Source: Schistosoma haematobium (lineage: Eukaryota > Platyhelminthes > Trematoda > Strigeidida > Schistosomatidae). From it: a DNA stretch of 64,000 nt. A model generated the notes under the pieces. That model made no database searches. It was not told where the DNA came from and saw only the letters and a list, made by a program, of their open reading frames with translations. The position numbers were made by a program, and so were the translations under genes. The stretch covers positions 38,026,616 to 38,090,615 of the forward strand of contig NC_067196.1 in NCBI RefSeq assembly GCF_000699445.3. Reading direction: 5' to 3'. Of the stretch, positions 1-10,603 are shown one piece after another (position 1 is the stretch's first letter; each line of letters starts with the position of its first letter).

Positions 1-236
1 GACGGCCGTTACACTAACACCATTGGATGCCGGCTCAGTGCTTAGGCGTTCGCGTGCGAGACTAAAGGCCCTGGGTTCAAATCGCGTGAGCGGGATCATG
101 GATATGCACTGCTGAGGAGTCCCGCAATATGATGAAACAGCTGTCCAGTGTTTCCAGGTTTCCAACGGTGGTCTCACATCAGTCGGTTCATGATCTCAAT
201 CAAAAACTTAATAATCTTCACAACCCCTATACTGTT
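1..236 (+). mobile_element. Hammerhead SINE (family B), cut by window edge
   Basis: tRNA-derived SINE-like repeat of the main family in this window. An A-box-like stretch lies near 28-50 and a B-box match (GGGTTCAAATC) at 73-83, as in a pol III promoter. A hammerhead-like motif follows at about 105-150: the CTGAGGAG half-core is intact at 112-119, but stem II is broken (ATGA where GGAC is expected) and the base before GAAA is T, so self-cleavage is doubtful. The 3' tail runs to a terminus near 236 that matches the ends of other copies. The 5' end is outside the window or truncated. Confidence 0.8.
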
Positions 237-3200
237 AAAAAGTAGATTATTTTTTACTGAATTCATGTAACTCAAAAGAATAATTCCCTATGTGTATTTA
301 TCTCTTTCCTTTTTTTCAATCAATCATTTTCAACATGAGTATTATCAACAAAATAAATAGAAAATTTACAAAACACATTAGATTTTCATTTTTCTCTAAA
401 GTGCATATAGAAAAACCCAGGGTATGTGTAGAAAAAAAAAGTTCTTTTTCATTTATTTCAAATAAATTGATCATTGTTATCTTCAATTTTTACAAATGAT
501 CATCTTTTTTTCTTCTCATTACGTAATTAATTACAAAACACGCAACATGATCTTGTTCCAATAATCATAATCTCTAACGATATAATGAATTGACAAATAA
601 TATTTTGATAAGACAAATAAAAGGTGAAAACAAAAAGGGAATTACTTATATTACTAACATGTGATTTATTAATCTTGTAACATTTTATTTGATAAACGAT
701 TTCAAATTATTGAAAATAATAATACTGTCATTCATAATACAATAAGGGTTTACAAACAATTAGTTACTATGATGTTTTAGTTTAGCTATTTCACTACAAT
801 TGCAGTTTATTTTTCTATTGTCATTAGCCTTGAAAAATTTAATCTTCTCCAGTATTTAATTTTATTAAACTATTTATGATTTAATAAATAATTCATATTA
901 ACTTTGATACTGACTGATTGTTTTATATTCAGAACCAATTAATATATTGACTGGTGGTAGCCATATGGAGCGATTTAGATTTAGTTCTTGATTTCATGCG
1001 GACTTAAATACTGAAGTACACCAATAGAATAATTATTGATTCAGTAATCACTCTAGTATGTTACTGATCTGATGATTAATCAGCTCAGATTATAATTCAT
1101 TTTCTAGTTGTTTGGATAGTATCTATCAGGGAATTTCAAGAACAACGTTTTATCCAGAATAAAAATACAATTTATCAGCACTAATAAAATGTACTAAGAT
1201 TCCTGGATAACGTGATGACTATCGGGACTCGATGGTCTTGTGAATAACGTTCTGGTGTTTCATTCGGTAACTGGTGAATTTCATTTGGGACGAAATATAC
1301 TATTTGGGTTATTCCACTATCTACTGTGTAACATATAAGCACTCAGCATATCTAGCCAATATTCATGGTACCTCATCAAATATAGCCCCGAAAACCAAAA
1401 ACGGGAAAATCTAAATCATACTGTGATGATGAATGACCAAATAGATTGAAATGAATGTAAATTACGAATTTGATTTTTTTCTAATCTAATGTGACATGAT
1501 AGAATCATTAGGAGGAACAACCATATAATTTTGTTAATTGGTTATATGAGTTAGCTATAAGCGCTTAATTGTACAGAACTGTAAATTTACGTTCACACAG
1601 AAGGTTATTGATTACGTGGCAGTAGATACTAATTACTTCAACCCATATAGTTATGCAAGTTAGTCTGACGGTGAATAAACCAAACGCAAATAAATGTATT
1701 CATCTATAATTTTGATTTCTTTTACGGGTCAAATAAATTACTATCGGTCGTCTTCGTGCTTTTACGTGCGTCGTCCAATTTACGGTTTTACAGTACCAAG
1801 TTAGTTAACTTTTCCACAGACATAAAAAATCCCTAAAATTAACGTTAAACTTATCTTTTCTGTCGTAAATGAGAACATTTATTCTTTAGTCTAAATACTA
1901 GAAATATGAAATCTAAGCATCATTAAACCACTCAACTGAGAGAACATAGTTTCACTTTAAACAAACTCAACGTTACCTAATCAAATGAATAATTTATAGC
2001 TAGAAGTAGAAGACGCTTATAAGAGATTCGTAATCAGGTGATTAGGAAATCTTTTTGTTTGCAAAAATATATGAACGGGCATTAAACGTTTAAACTAAAA
2101 AGATTATTATTTTCTAATAATCCATGTTTATAATTACAATATCAATTACACTGGTCTATGGTCAAGTAAAACTATCTATTTCAATAATGCGATACTTTAT
2201 TTCTAGAAATCAACGAAGATAAATCCATCAAAAAGGAGCTTTACGCTTTTTTGAATAATAGATTTGTCATACATGTGATTTAACTAGTACAAATGGGGAA
2301 AGCGTTTATGGTTTCACCGGTTCGATGTTTATTTAAAAGCAAATATGCTACTTAGCTAAAAATTCTCGCTTTACTCTTCTCCTGATTTATTCCAAATAGA
2401 CTAAAAGATAACATACACTTTGCTTATCCACAATAATAAAATAGAATAATCCAAATTTATCATTTATTCTACAGTGAATATAAACCAAAGCTTTATGAAG
2501 TAGGAAATTTTCAGTTAATATAAAATTTGAGATGACAGATATTTGTTTGTAATTTTTTGTCATCCATTAATATTGATTAAAATACTAGCAAGCACTGAAC
2601 GAATATTCCATTATGTTTTGAGACTACTTAGTAATACTCACCCTTGTATCTACGATCTGAAATTGACATCGATTAGTGATCAGATCTAACTTGAGACTTC
2701 ACTACATAAATCGTGTAACGGAATAATAGTTATTTGTAAATATGAGGAACAAAGATAATATCAATTTACGTAATCCTCTCTTAGTTTTATAATAACGATT
2801 TTATAAACATCGTAGAATGTTGAATACGTTGAATATGTTGATAAATTTAGTAATGAACTGTAAACTTCTTTAGACTTGAAACAGAGTCAATAATGAAAAT
2901 ACAGCATCAACAAAAAAAAATCAAATTGGATTGTTTTTAATGAAATTGAATTGATAATAGAAAGTAAATTGATGTTCCATATATAAAAGCGTTACGAGCA
3001 TCAGTTATATTCACTTGTTAAAAAAACAAAAAATTTTCACTTCAGTTAGTGCATAGTGTAAATAGAATTAGATGGTTTGAAGTTTATATGTATCAGTGAA
3101 ATATTATCCACTGTTAACATGATTCACAAACTTCTTATTTTAAATTTATAAAAGATTTCCATAAATCCATGAACATTTAAAGAAAGACTACAGTGTAGTA

Positions 3201-3255
3201 AATCTATAAAAATCAACTTCACTAAGATTGTCGAAGGTTGAATAATGTAATCAAC
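237..3255. other. AT-rich stretch without recognised features
   Basis: Long AT-rich sequence with short homopolymer runs. I see no reading frame with recognisable protein similarity and no repeat shared with the rest of the window. Confidence 0.6.
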
Positions 3256-3359
3256 ATATGGAATTCAGAAAAGAAATTTCATTTAAGACTGTAATATCAT
3301 AATTTAAAATCAGAGTGATGTAAATTAAATCTCAATAATGACGTACATCATAGTTAACC
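3256..3359 (+). repeat. 104-bp direct repeat, left copy
   Basis: Pairs with 3516-3619, which is exactly the same length with about 8 mismatches. The two copies immediately flank a SINE fragment, so they are either a very long target duplication or a tandem duplication made around the insertion. Confidence 0.85.
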
Positions 3360-3515
3360 TCGCAGCGGGAGAGGGCGTGGATGCGCAATGCTGAGGAGTC
3401 CCACAATAGAACGGAACGGTCTTCCAGTGCTTCCAGGTTTTCTATGGTGGTCTAGCTTCGGTTGACACATGATCTTAACCATTGAAATTACTATAATATC
3501 CACAAAACCCATCTG
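3360..3515 (+). mobile_element. Hammerhead SINE fragment (family B)
   Basis: 5'-truncated copy beginning just upstream of the ribozyme. CTGAGGAG is present at 3391-3398, but the GAAA strand reads GGAA and the stem III/cleavage region is altered, so it is probably inactive. The 3' tail is complete to the family terminus. It is flanked by the 104-bp direct repeats. Confidence 0.8.
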
Positions 3516-3619
3516 ATATGGAATTCAGAAAGGAAATTTCATTTAAGACTGTAATATCATGGTTTAAAATCAGAGTGATGTAAATTGAATCTAAATAATC
3601 ATGTACATCATATTTAACC
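3516..3619 (+). repeat. 104-bp direct repeat, right copy
   Basis: Right partner of 3256-3359, about 92% identical by eye. Confidence 0.85.
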
Positions 3620-3937
3620 GAATTGTTTTTTTAAAAAAAGAAAAAAATCTGTTCATATTTCTGTATATTACCGTTTACAAAATTTCGTTTACTGTACTCA
3701 ACTCAATGAATGGTAAAATGTATTATCTTATAGAAACTCCTAAATTGTAATAAAAAAATTAAAATGAATATTTAAAATATGTTAATAAAACATTTGATCT
3801 GTCTCATGATTTTATAATATACACAATCATTAGGTTTTCAGGTATCTTTATTAGAAATTTACTGAAAATATAAACTATACTTGAACCAATAATTCTCATA
3901 GTGAAGTTCATATTCTTTTCTAAAAGTATTTTTATGA
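3620..3937. other. AT-rich, nothing recognised
   Basis: Only low-complexity A/T-rich sequence between two SINE loci. Confidence 0.5.
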
Positions 3938-3997
3938 AATTTCAATGGTTAAGATCATGAGTCAGTTGAAGCTAGACCCACCATGGAAAACCTGAAA

Positions 3998-4043
3998 GCA
4001 CTGGACGGTTGTTTCGTCTTATTGTGGGACTCCTCAGCAGTGC
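3998..4043 (-). ncRNA. Hammerhead ribozyme, core intact
   Basis: Type-I hammerhead on the minus strand. Stem I pairs GCACTG with CAGTGC (6 bp), the conserved strand is CTGAGGAG (position 7 = G), stem II keeps GUC/GAC, and CGAAA is present. Stem III is a very short hairpin with one mismatch. The predicted cleavage is after GUC, between 4004 and 4003. The motif is known from schistosome SM-alpha RNAs; activity here is inferred. Confidence 0.75.
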
Positions 4044-4315
4044 GCATCCACGACCTCTCCCCCTATGAGATTCGAACCCAGGTCGTACTGGTTTCGCGCG
4101 CGAGCACTTAACCACTAGACCACTGCGCTGGCCGGCATCCAACGGTGTTAATGTCTAACTTCAACTAATCCACAAAATTGAGCGACACATCCACTATTGT
4201 CTTCAGTGAGTAACTATCTCACAATAGACCTGGTTGGGCTCCACTGGTCTCTTCTTCGCACAAGAACTCCAGGATATACCTCTTGAAGTCAGTCACTAGT
4301 GAGCATATGTTGATT

Positions 4316-4361
4316 ATTGTGCTGAGGAGTCCCACAATAGAACGAAACAACCGTCCAGTGA
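4316..4361 (+). ncRNA. Hammerhead ribozyme, weakened stems
   Basis: CTGAGGAG (C3 at 4322) and CGAAA are intact and cleavage would fall at 4355/4356 (GUC). Stem II has a mismatch (GAAC for GGAC) and stem I pairs for only about 2 bp before mismatching, so activity is probably reduced. Confidence 0.6.
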
Positions 4362-4449
4362 TTCCAGGTTTTCCATAGTGACCTAGCTTCAGTTGACTCA
4401 TGATCTTAACCATTGAAATTACTATAATATTCACAAAACCCATCTGATA

Positions 4450-5245
4450 TATTTATGAGTTAAGGTTTGATTTATAAATGCAATTTGTAATTGTTAAAAT
4501 AATTAAATAAAAATAGGGATCAATAGATGAACGCAATAATATGTTTTTTCTGGTTGAATTATCACTGATTATGAAATAGGATTGTTGACTTAAACACTCG
4601 GAAGGACTGAAATCATAAACATAACCATTTGTGAGAAGAATAAATTTTCTTATCAAATAAAATAACATAACAGTAATATAGAAATGATTATCAAAGAAAT
4701 AGTATGATAAGATATCATTTAACATTTGGAGGATATAGACATTTTAATTCACTCACTAGTTAGTGAACTCAGATAGAGCTTCGAGGCTTCATGTTTATTA
4801 TATTACATACATATAACAATATATTACAAATTGTGTATTTGTATAATACTCTGTATAGTTTATATAACAACAGTATACTTTATTTGTATAAATGCATTAA
4901 CAATAAAGTTAAACAAGTGTTTAGTACACTATATGAACTAATATCTAATTAAATATGTTTTAATTTATATAGAATTGTCTTTTTATAAGATCAAGTAACT
5001 TTATAAAACAATGGTAATTTCATAAAAAGAAATACACAATTTCATTTTAATTATAATTTATTATTTTTCATCAAATTTCTTATACAATATTGTAGATTTT
5101 TGTTGAAAATGTTCTGAAGTAAAAACAAAAACATCTTTCATCTAAAGTGTTAAGTAACTAATCTGTGATAAATGAACTTCAAAATGTAGTGATTAGAAAC
5201 TATTGATTTCTGTTAAACTATAATAATAAAATGATGAAACATTAG
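4450..5245. other. AT-rich, nothing recognised
   Basis: No coding similarity or repeat seen. Confidence 0.5.
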
Positions 5246-5274
5246 TGAGATTAGATAGTAGTTGGAGGTAGGAA

Positions 5275-5334
5275 ACAGGAAACGCTGGACCCGGGTTTCG
5301 TGCTACTTAGCACTCATCAACAAGGTGTACCTGT
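5275..5334 (-). ncRNA. Hammerhead-like ribozyme with U at position 3
   Basis: Minus strand: TTGATGAG, stem II TGCT/AGCA closed by a 4-base loop, CGAAA, short stem III (ACC/GGU) and GUC cleavage site (5288/5287). The outer part of stem I pairs ACAGG with CCTGT. The invariant C3 is replaced by U, which would turn the C3-G8 pair into a wobble. Confidence 0.6.
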
Positions 5335-5637
5335 AATCTTGAGGAAATGGTGCTCCCTAACGGATTCAATCGCATGTCACCCGGTTTCACAGTCAGAGAC
5401 ATTACCATTGAGACATCCGGGCCGCAATCGATCTCCTGTAGGACTGGGATGTAACCACAATTCATTGATTATTTGGTGGTGATCAATGTCATGTGTTTCA
5501 AGTCCTTCTTAGTGCAGATCGAATGCTATCGACAGGAGATCAGTCGCGGCCTCGATAGCTCATTGATAATGTCTCTGACTGTGAAGCTGGGTGAAACGGG
5601 ATCGAATCCGTCAGAGAGAACCATTTCCATCAAGATT

Positions 5638-5697
5638 ACAGGTACACCTTATTGACGAGTGCTAAGTAGCACGAAACCCGGGTCCAGGGTTTCCTGT
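5638..5697 (+). ncRNA. Hammerhead-like ribozyme with U at position 3
   Basis: TTGACGAG at 5652-5659, then the same stem II, CGAAA, stem III and GUC (5684/5685) as the partner copy. It shares the C3-to-U change with the minus-strand copy, so the change predates the inversion or is characteristic of the family. Confidence 0.6.
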
Positions 5698-5862
5698 TGA
5701 ATACCTTCAACCACCATCTAATCTCAACATAGTGCACGCAGTCGAATCACCTAGACTAGTGGCCACAATGAAACTTGGTCGATAGCATTCAATCTGCACT
5801 AAATAAGGACTTGACACACATGACATTGATCACCACCCAGTGATCAATCAATTGTAATGAAA

Positions 5863-6423
5863 CATTAGTTCATTATGTTCATTGATTCATCATCTGATTT
5901 TAGTCCATAATAAATATTTCTTTTCTTTTCTTTAAATGTAGAACAATTTCACAAATTGCTTAATTAACTAATAACCTTGTTTTTAAACGATCATATGAAT
6001 TTTACTTAAATTATTACTGACATGACAATAATAATCTGTAACTTTATATTTTAAAAAATAAGGTAAGTTTACCTAACTAGATCCATTTTCTTTTAGATTC
6101 ATCTCTATTTTTCATTGGAAGCAAATACATTTTATTAGATATAATGTAAATATTACAATTTGGAATATCTAGGTACCTGAAAAAAAAATGGTATACCATA
6201 AAATAATTGCTAAGTGTATTGAAATTACTTTAGTTGTAGTATCGTGTTTATGAATGCTCAAAATCATTGAATATCTTTTTTTGTTTTAGATCTATTCCAA
6301 TAAACTTAATATCATCCGAAGGATATCGTATTGTATGTACACATGCATGAAGGGTTACTCACTGATTGTCTGACGGTTGTAAACCGACTGGTATTCTTTA
6401 GATTTATCTTTGTTTGGCCGTAC
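5863..6423. other. AT-rich, nothing recognised
   Basis: No coding similarity or repeat seen. Confidence 0.5.
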
Positions 6424-6482
6424 AGATGTATGTATGTATGTGTGTATGTAGTATGTATGTATGTATGTATGTATGTATGTAT
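6424..6482 (+). repeat. (TATG)n microsatellite
   Basis: About 59 bp of tetranucleotide TATG/GTAT units with a few interruptions. Confidence 0.9.
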
Positions 6483-7040
6483 TATAGTGATGACCTTTTT
6501 TGTTTCAATTATTCAGTCACTCATGCTTAGTACTTGATTGTAAGTATAATTGTAAGCAGCTGGTGAGAATCCAAAAAATATATTGGATTCTTAATATTCT
6601 GTTTCAGTTGATGCTGTTGCGTTACTCAAATTTATAAATGAAATCAACTGTATACATCTGATCAATAATTTATTACTTTCAGCTCGATGTTTTTGACTGT
6701 TTTATCTATTATACTATCTCGTAATTTCATTTTTTTCTTACAAAGTGATCCCAGAAGCTGTTGTATCGTTTTGTACATTGATTCTTTCAAACTTAGAACA
6801 ACATCATTTACCCATTGTATTTTAGTTCTTCACCTCACAATTGGAGGATGTACGTAACTGTAAAGTGACTATTAAACTTTAATTTTGTAGACAACAAAAA
6901 AAGTAGAATCGTCTTGTAAGATTTTAGGAAATTATCTTCCTTCATACTAACATTGTTTGTTCGTTGTCTTTTTCAAGTGACCGTCACAAACAAATAATAT
7001 AATATAGATATAGTACGAAATACATCTGAGAATTTCCATA
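6483..7040. other. AT-rich, nothing recognised
   Basis: No coding similarity or repeat seen. Confidence 0.5.
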
Positions 7041-7270
7041 TAGTGGATTGGTTGAAGTTAGACATTAACACTGTTGGATTCCGGCTCAACAGTCTGGAGG
7101 TTAAGCGTTCACACATAAACTTAGGTCTTGAGTTCGAGGTTCACGTGCGGGATCATGGATATGCACTGCTAAGGAGTCCTATACCCGGATGTAACGGTCG
7201 TCCATTGCTTCCAGATTTTCAATGGTGGTTTGATATTGATCAGTTTATGATCACAACTAAAGTTTCCTTA
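7041..7270 (+). mobile_element. Hammerhead SINE (family B), degenerate ribozyme
   Basis: Starts at the conserved GATTGGTTGAAGTTAGACA-type head, followed by the tRNA-like region with an A-box-like stretch (7080-7105) and a B-box-like GAGTTCGAGG near 7130. The ribozyme at about 7162-7215 is decayed: CTAAGGAG replaces CTGAGGAG (G5 changed) and TGTAA replaces CGAAA. It abuts the SM-alpha segment at 7271. Confidence 0.75.
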
Positions 7271-7510
7271 TTTGTAAGCAATGATAGATAGTGGCTAGCA
7301 GTGGAATTCCGGACGAAACGCGCGTCCTGGATTCCACTGCTGGCCACTATCCATCAATGCTTACAAATAGCTTGTGAATTAAGGCAATATCGGGGCATAC
7401 GCACAGTATGTACATATGCCAGTAACAGACTGATCAATTGCAGTCTTAAACCTCAATGGGAAGATACAAGCAAAACAATACCAAGTGAATTTAAAGCTTC
7501 CCTATTTAAA
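7271..7510 (+). mobile_element. SM-alpha-like segment with 38-bp hairpin arms
   Basis: 7311-7330 matches the 3' half of the classical schistosome SM-alpha hammerhead (GGACGAAACGCGCGTCC), followed by its usual CTGGATTCCACTGC strand. Upstream, 7270-7307 is an inverted copy of 7332-7369 (about 35 of 38 bases pair). The 5' half of the ribozyme (CTGATGAG) has been replaced by this inverted copy, so the locus folds as a hairpin and is not a hammerhead. The remainder (7370-7510) looks like SM-alpha body, recognised from memory. Confidence 0.6.
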
Positions 7511-8550
7511 TAGTTTCGAATCATATAACCAATATGCTATTTTAAATACTATCATTTATTAGGAATTACTTTCACCTTTATATTACTATTTTAAATAATT
7601 TAGTAAATACACATTCATATTATACCTTCAAACTCATGAAACATGATTATTCTTGTTATTTTCTCTTCATAACAATTTCACCCTAAAATACTTCTTATAC
7701 TTAAATCAAAATACTAAACTATAAATCATCATTCATTAATGTTGTTGCATAGATGTTCATCATTCATATTAAAATCATCATTAGTTAAATCAACCGATGT
7801 AAATTAATTAAATATTATGATGATTACAACATCCGACAACAATATCAAATTCTGACAAATCTTTCATCATAATAATTTGAATACAACGTCATCAATCTTA
7901 ACGAAATATTTATGACAAGAACAAAATGTTTGTTATTTTTCTACTTATCATTTCATTCAGTATAAATTATAAAATTGTCAATAGAACATATAGTATGACA
8001 TGTGAAACATTAAAACTTGTGTGTATTCCTTCAATGTTATCGATTATTGATAGTTCAATGAATAATAATTGCTCAAAAAGAATGTTTCTCTATTCTTAAT
8101 GATGCCTAAATGATGAAAACGAAAACTATTCTCTGTTTTTTTTCACATTTGAAATATTATGTTGTCTTCTTATATTTAAGTTAACTATTATATAACAACG
8201 TATTTGAGTAATTCAAAGATATGTGACTAAATATTATTGATAGTTTTAAAATAATGAAATGTTAGTTAAATAAGTGAAACGGTATGACAAAAACAAATGA
8301 TTTTCATTGACTGAAACGAATGCATATAAGTAACTACCTATAAATGATTCGTTTATGATGAATGTTTATGGAAAATATGGAGGTAGGAAAATATATAATG
8401 GCAAATCGATCAGGTATAAAATTAAAGTTTCAAAGTCCAAGGAGAATACTATCCATGGAATCTATCTTGGCTATTTTGATGATGACATATAAACAAGTGA
8501 ACACAATAAAACAGTGCTATAGAACATCACATTTTGGATATTATAGTAAT
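7511..8550. other. AT-rich, nothing recognised
   Basis: No coding similarity or repeat seen. Confidence 0.5.
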
Positions 8551-8637
8551 TCAATTGTTGAATTCATGAGTCGGTTGATGCTAGACCTCTATGGAAAACC
8601 TGGAAGCACTGGACGGTCGTTTCGTCCTATTGTGGGA
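8551..8637 (-). mobile_element. Hammerhead SINE 3' fragment (family B)
   Basis: Minus-strand copy of the 3' tail plus the GGACGAAACGACCGTCC half of the ribozyme. It is truncated inside the stem II region, so the CTGAGGAG strand is missing. Confidence 0.75.
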
Positions 8638-9290
8638 TTGATTGTTATTAAATTTGATAAATAACCAGATTAGCTAACTATTTTATCATAGAACCATAGT
8701 ATTTATTCATTATTTATTCTCTATTCATGAGTTTTTTCTCTGAAGAACTTTTCAATGGAAAACTTGAAAACTGATCTTATGAAATATTTATCATTAATAA
8801 TTCGACTACTTAAATTATTTTATTATTTTTTTTCACTTTAATCAATTGTAGCATTAGTAACAGTTTGTTTAATAATTTATAAAAGTAATTAAACATAAAT
8901 AATTTTTATAGTTGAAACAATATGCCTAGTAACTAAAACGTATATCTGGAAAAAGAATTAGCATAGAACATATATGGTAAGTGAAAATCAAAATTCTCTA
9001 CAATAGTTTTTTTTTTGAATGATTAAGAAAAACAATCAAATTTTTACATTTTATGTTAATCGATTAATGTGATTGTAATAAGAATTTCATAAATATATCA
9101 TATTCGGACGAGAATAAATGGATAATAACCATCAGGAAATACATATGGACTGATATTATACATAAATCCATATTGTATAACTATTGAACGGTTAGATTAT
9201 GTATATTCATGTTCCTCTTCTTATAAACTTTTATTTGACTTATTGACTAACTGTTATTATTGTTATTATACGATTTCCTATTCTTGAGCT
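8638..9290. other. AT-rich, nothing recognised
   Basis: No coding similarity or repeat seen. Confidence 0.5.
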
Positions 9291-9299
9291 ATTCTCAAT

Positions 9300-9720
9300 T
9301 TATTAGTAATAGTTTCTCATAATCCCAGCCACTTTTGGCTAGATCTTGTACAAATGCTATTTTCTATTTTATGATATGATGTGATCTGATTTGATTGTAT
9401 ATAAACCTAGTGTGTTTGAAATATATGATTCATATCGCGGAGGCTGAGATTGTTGTTTTGGACGTAACAGGAAGAGCCAGGAGGTAAAAGGTCCAATCGA
9501 GATCCTAGGCCGTTTATAGAGGTATATATATCACTAGTTGGTCGTATAAGTCAGCGTACTTAAATTGACAATCGTGTTTTGCGATAATCGTATAAGCTAA
9601 GGATATTCCAACCTTTAGTTGTAAACAGTGTAATGCTTCCTTTGATGGTAAGAGATTCTTCTACTACTGAAATGGTTCAAGGCAAAACTATTTCGAGTTT
9701 TGTTTTGCATAGTTTTATCC
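9300..9720 (+). repeat. Possible LTR- or promoter-like repeat
   Basis: A stretch less AT-rich than its surroundings with a TATA-box-like GTATATAAACC near 9400, followed by a GC-richer block at 9435-9520. It resembles a dispersed schistosome repeat from memory. No LTR termini, target duplication or coding sequence could be fixed, so the class is uncertain. Confidence 0.25.
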
Positions 9721-10496
9721 TCTAAAATTCTGTGTTCAGTTGTCTAGAAAGTAGAATACAACAGGACAATAATTTTCTTTGTTTATAGATTTTCGTCTGA
9801 TTTCATAATTTAAAATATACAGTCCCTTCTTGTCTACTTGTGTTATCTGATTTTATAAACTGAAAGGATTCAAACTGGAAAACAAGTATAATCAATATCA
9901 ATGTATATAGAAAAAAACAGATGTAAGTTATCTGCAAATACTGTTAAAAAACCACAGTTAATTAGAAAAAGGATAATGAAACTACATGCTGTTTCTTGAT
10001 GACTTTCCATATAATTAAGCCATTCAATATATTACTTACTTTTTAGTAATCTTTTAACTGAAGCATGATATGAAAAATGACTGCTTTTATTATATTGACG
10101 CTCAATCATATAGAAAGTAATCAGGAAACAATAGATAGCTTAATTGTTTCATTCTTAATTAGTTTACAAAATGTTTGGCCTTCAGCTCAATATTTTGGAA
10201 AGTAAGATACTACTGATGTTTTATACAATCTGTAACCGAATGGACAAGGTTTATTGATAAGAAAATTCCAATACTTATTTGTTAAATAATTACAAAAACA
10301 TTTAAATACTTGACATATCCTCAAAATATTCATCCAGTGTTCGACAAGTTCCTAAAATTTCATTTACTTATACATTTATTTACTTCTGTAATTCATTCTC
10401 ACAAAATGAATTACAGTATTATCGATTTTCTCTTCGATCTTAGAACTACGAAGAGTCCAAAAGTTGTTGTGAACCATATAAACAATCTTTAGCTTG
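9721..10496. other. AT-rich, nothing recognised
   Basis: No coding similarity or repeat seen. Confidence 0.5.
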
Positions 10497-10602
10497 TAAG
10501 TGAAGATGGACAATGACTAGCAGAGGAATTTAGGACGTGCGTTTCATACTATTTGGGACTCGTCAGCTTGATGTACCTGCATCCCAGAATTGATGTCCAC
10601 TT
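10497..10602 (-). mobile_element. SM-alpha fragment with complete hammerhead motif
   Basis: Minus-strand SM-alpha segment abutting the RTE fragment that begins at about 10604. It contains the whole ribozyme region and the conserved ACATC and GGATGCAGGT flank. Confidence 0.7.
10521..10582 (-). ncRNA. SM-alpha hammerhead ribozyme
   Basis: CTGACGAG (position 7 = C, allowed), GAAA, stem III ACG/CGU with a two-base loop, and GUC cleavage between 10534 and 10533. Stem II is damaged: GTAT faces GTCC, where the family has GGAC. Stem I has a mismatch next to the cleavage site. Core residues are intact, but the broken stem II makes activity uncertain. Confidence 0.65.
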
Positions 10603-10603
10603 C

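Larger units (their letters stand above)
3938..4449. mobile_element. Head-to-head hammerhead SINE unit (family B)
   Basis: Composite unit with outward-facing 3' halves. The left arm (3938 to about 4043) is on the minus strand and the right arm (about 4316-4430) on the plus strand; they are inverted repeats of about 100 bp and each carries a hammerhead motif. The middle holds a minus-strand tRNA-like region (B-box near 4070-4082, A-box near 4105-4135) and a 5' module at about 4185-4315 that recurs at 52310-52440. It may be a foldback form of the SINE or two copies joined by an inversion. Confidence 0.75.
5246..5862. mobile_element. Second hammerhead family (C), head-to-head pair
   Basis: Two inverted copies of a different tRNA-like hammerhead repeat. 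The minus copy runs from about 5545 down to 5246 and the plus copy from about 5480 to 5862. Each has a B-box-like sequence (GATTGAATCC minus; GATCGAATCC at 5600-5609 plus), then a ribozyme motif, then a shared tail. A segment at 5475-5535 is the reverse complement of 5780-5838, so the repeat unit looks circularly permuted, as expected for tandem or circular-RNA-derived satellites. It has higher GC than its surroundings. Confidence 0.7.

Noticed and set aside
1741..1810. Spliced-leader RNA gene
   Set aside because: A short ACGGTTTTAC match only; the rest of the schistosome leader is absent.
6424..6482. CRISPR-like or satellite array
   Set aside because: Plain tetranucleotide microsatellite; nothing prokaryotic in the window.
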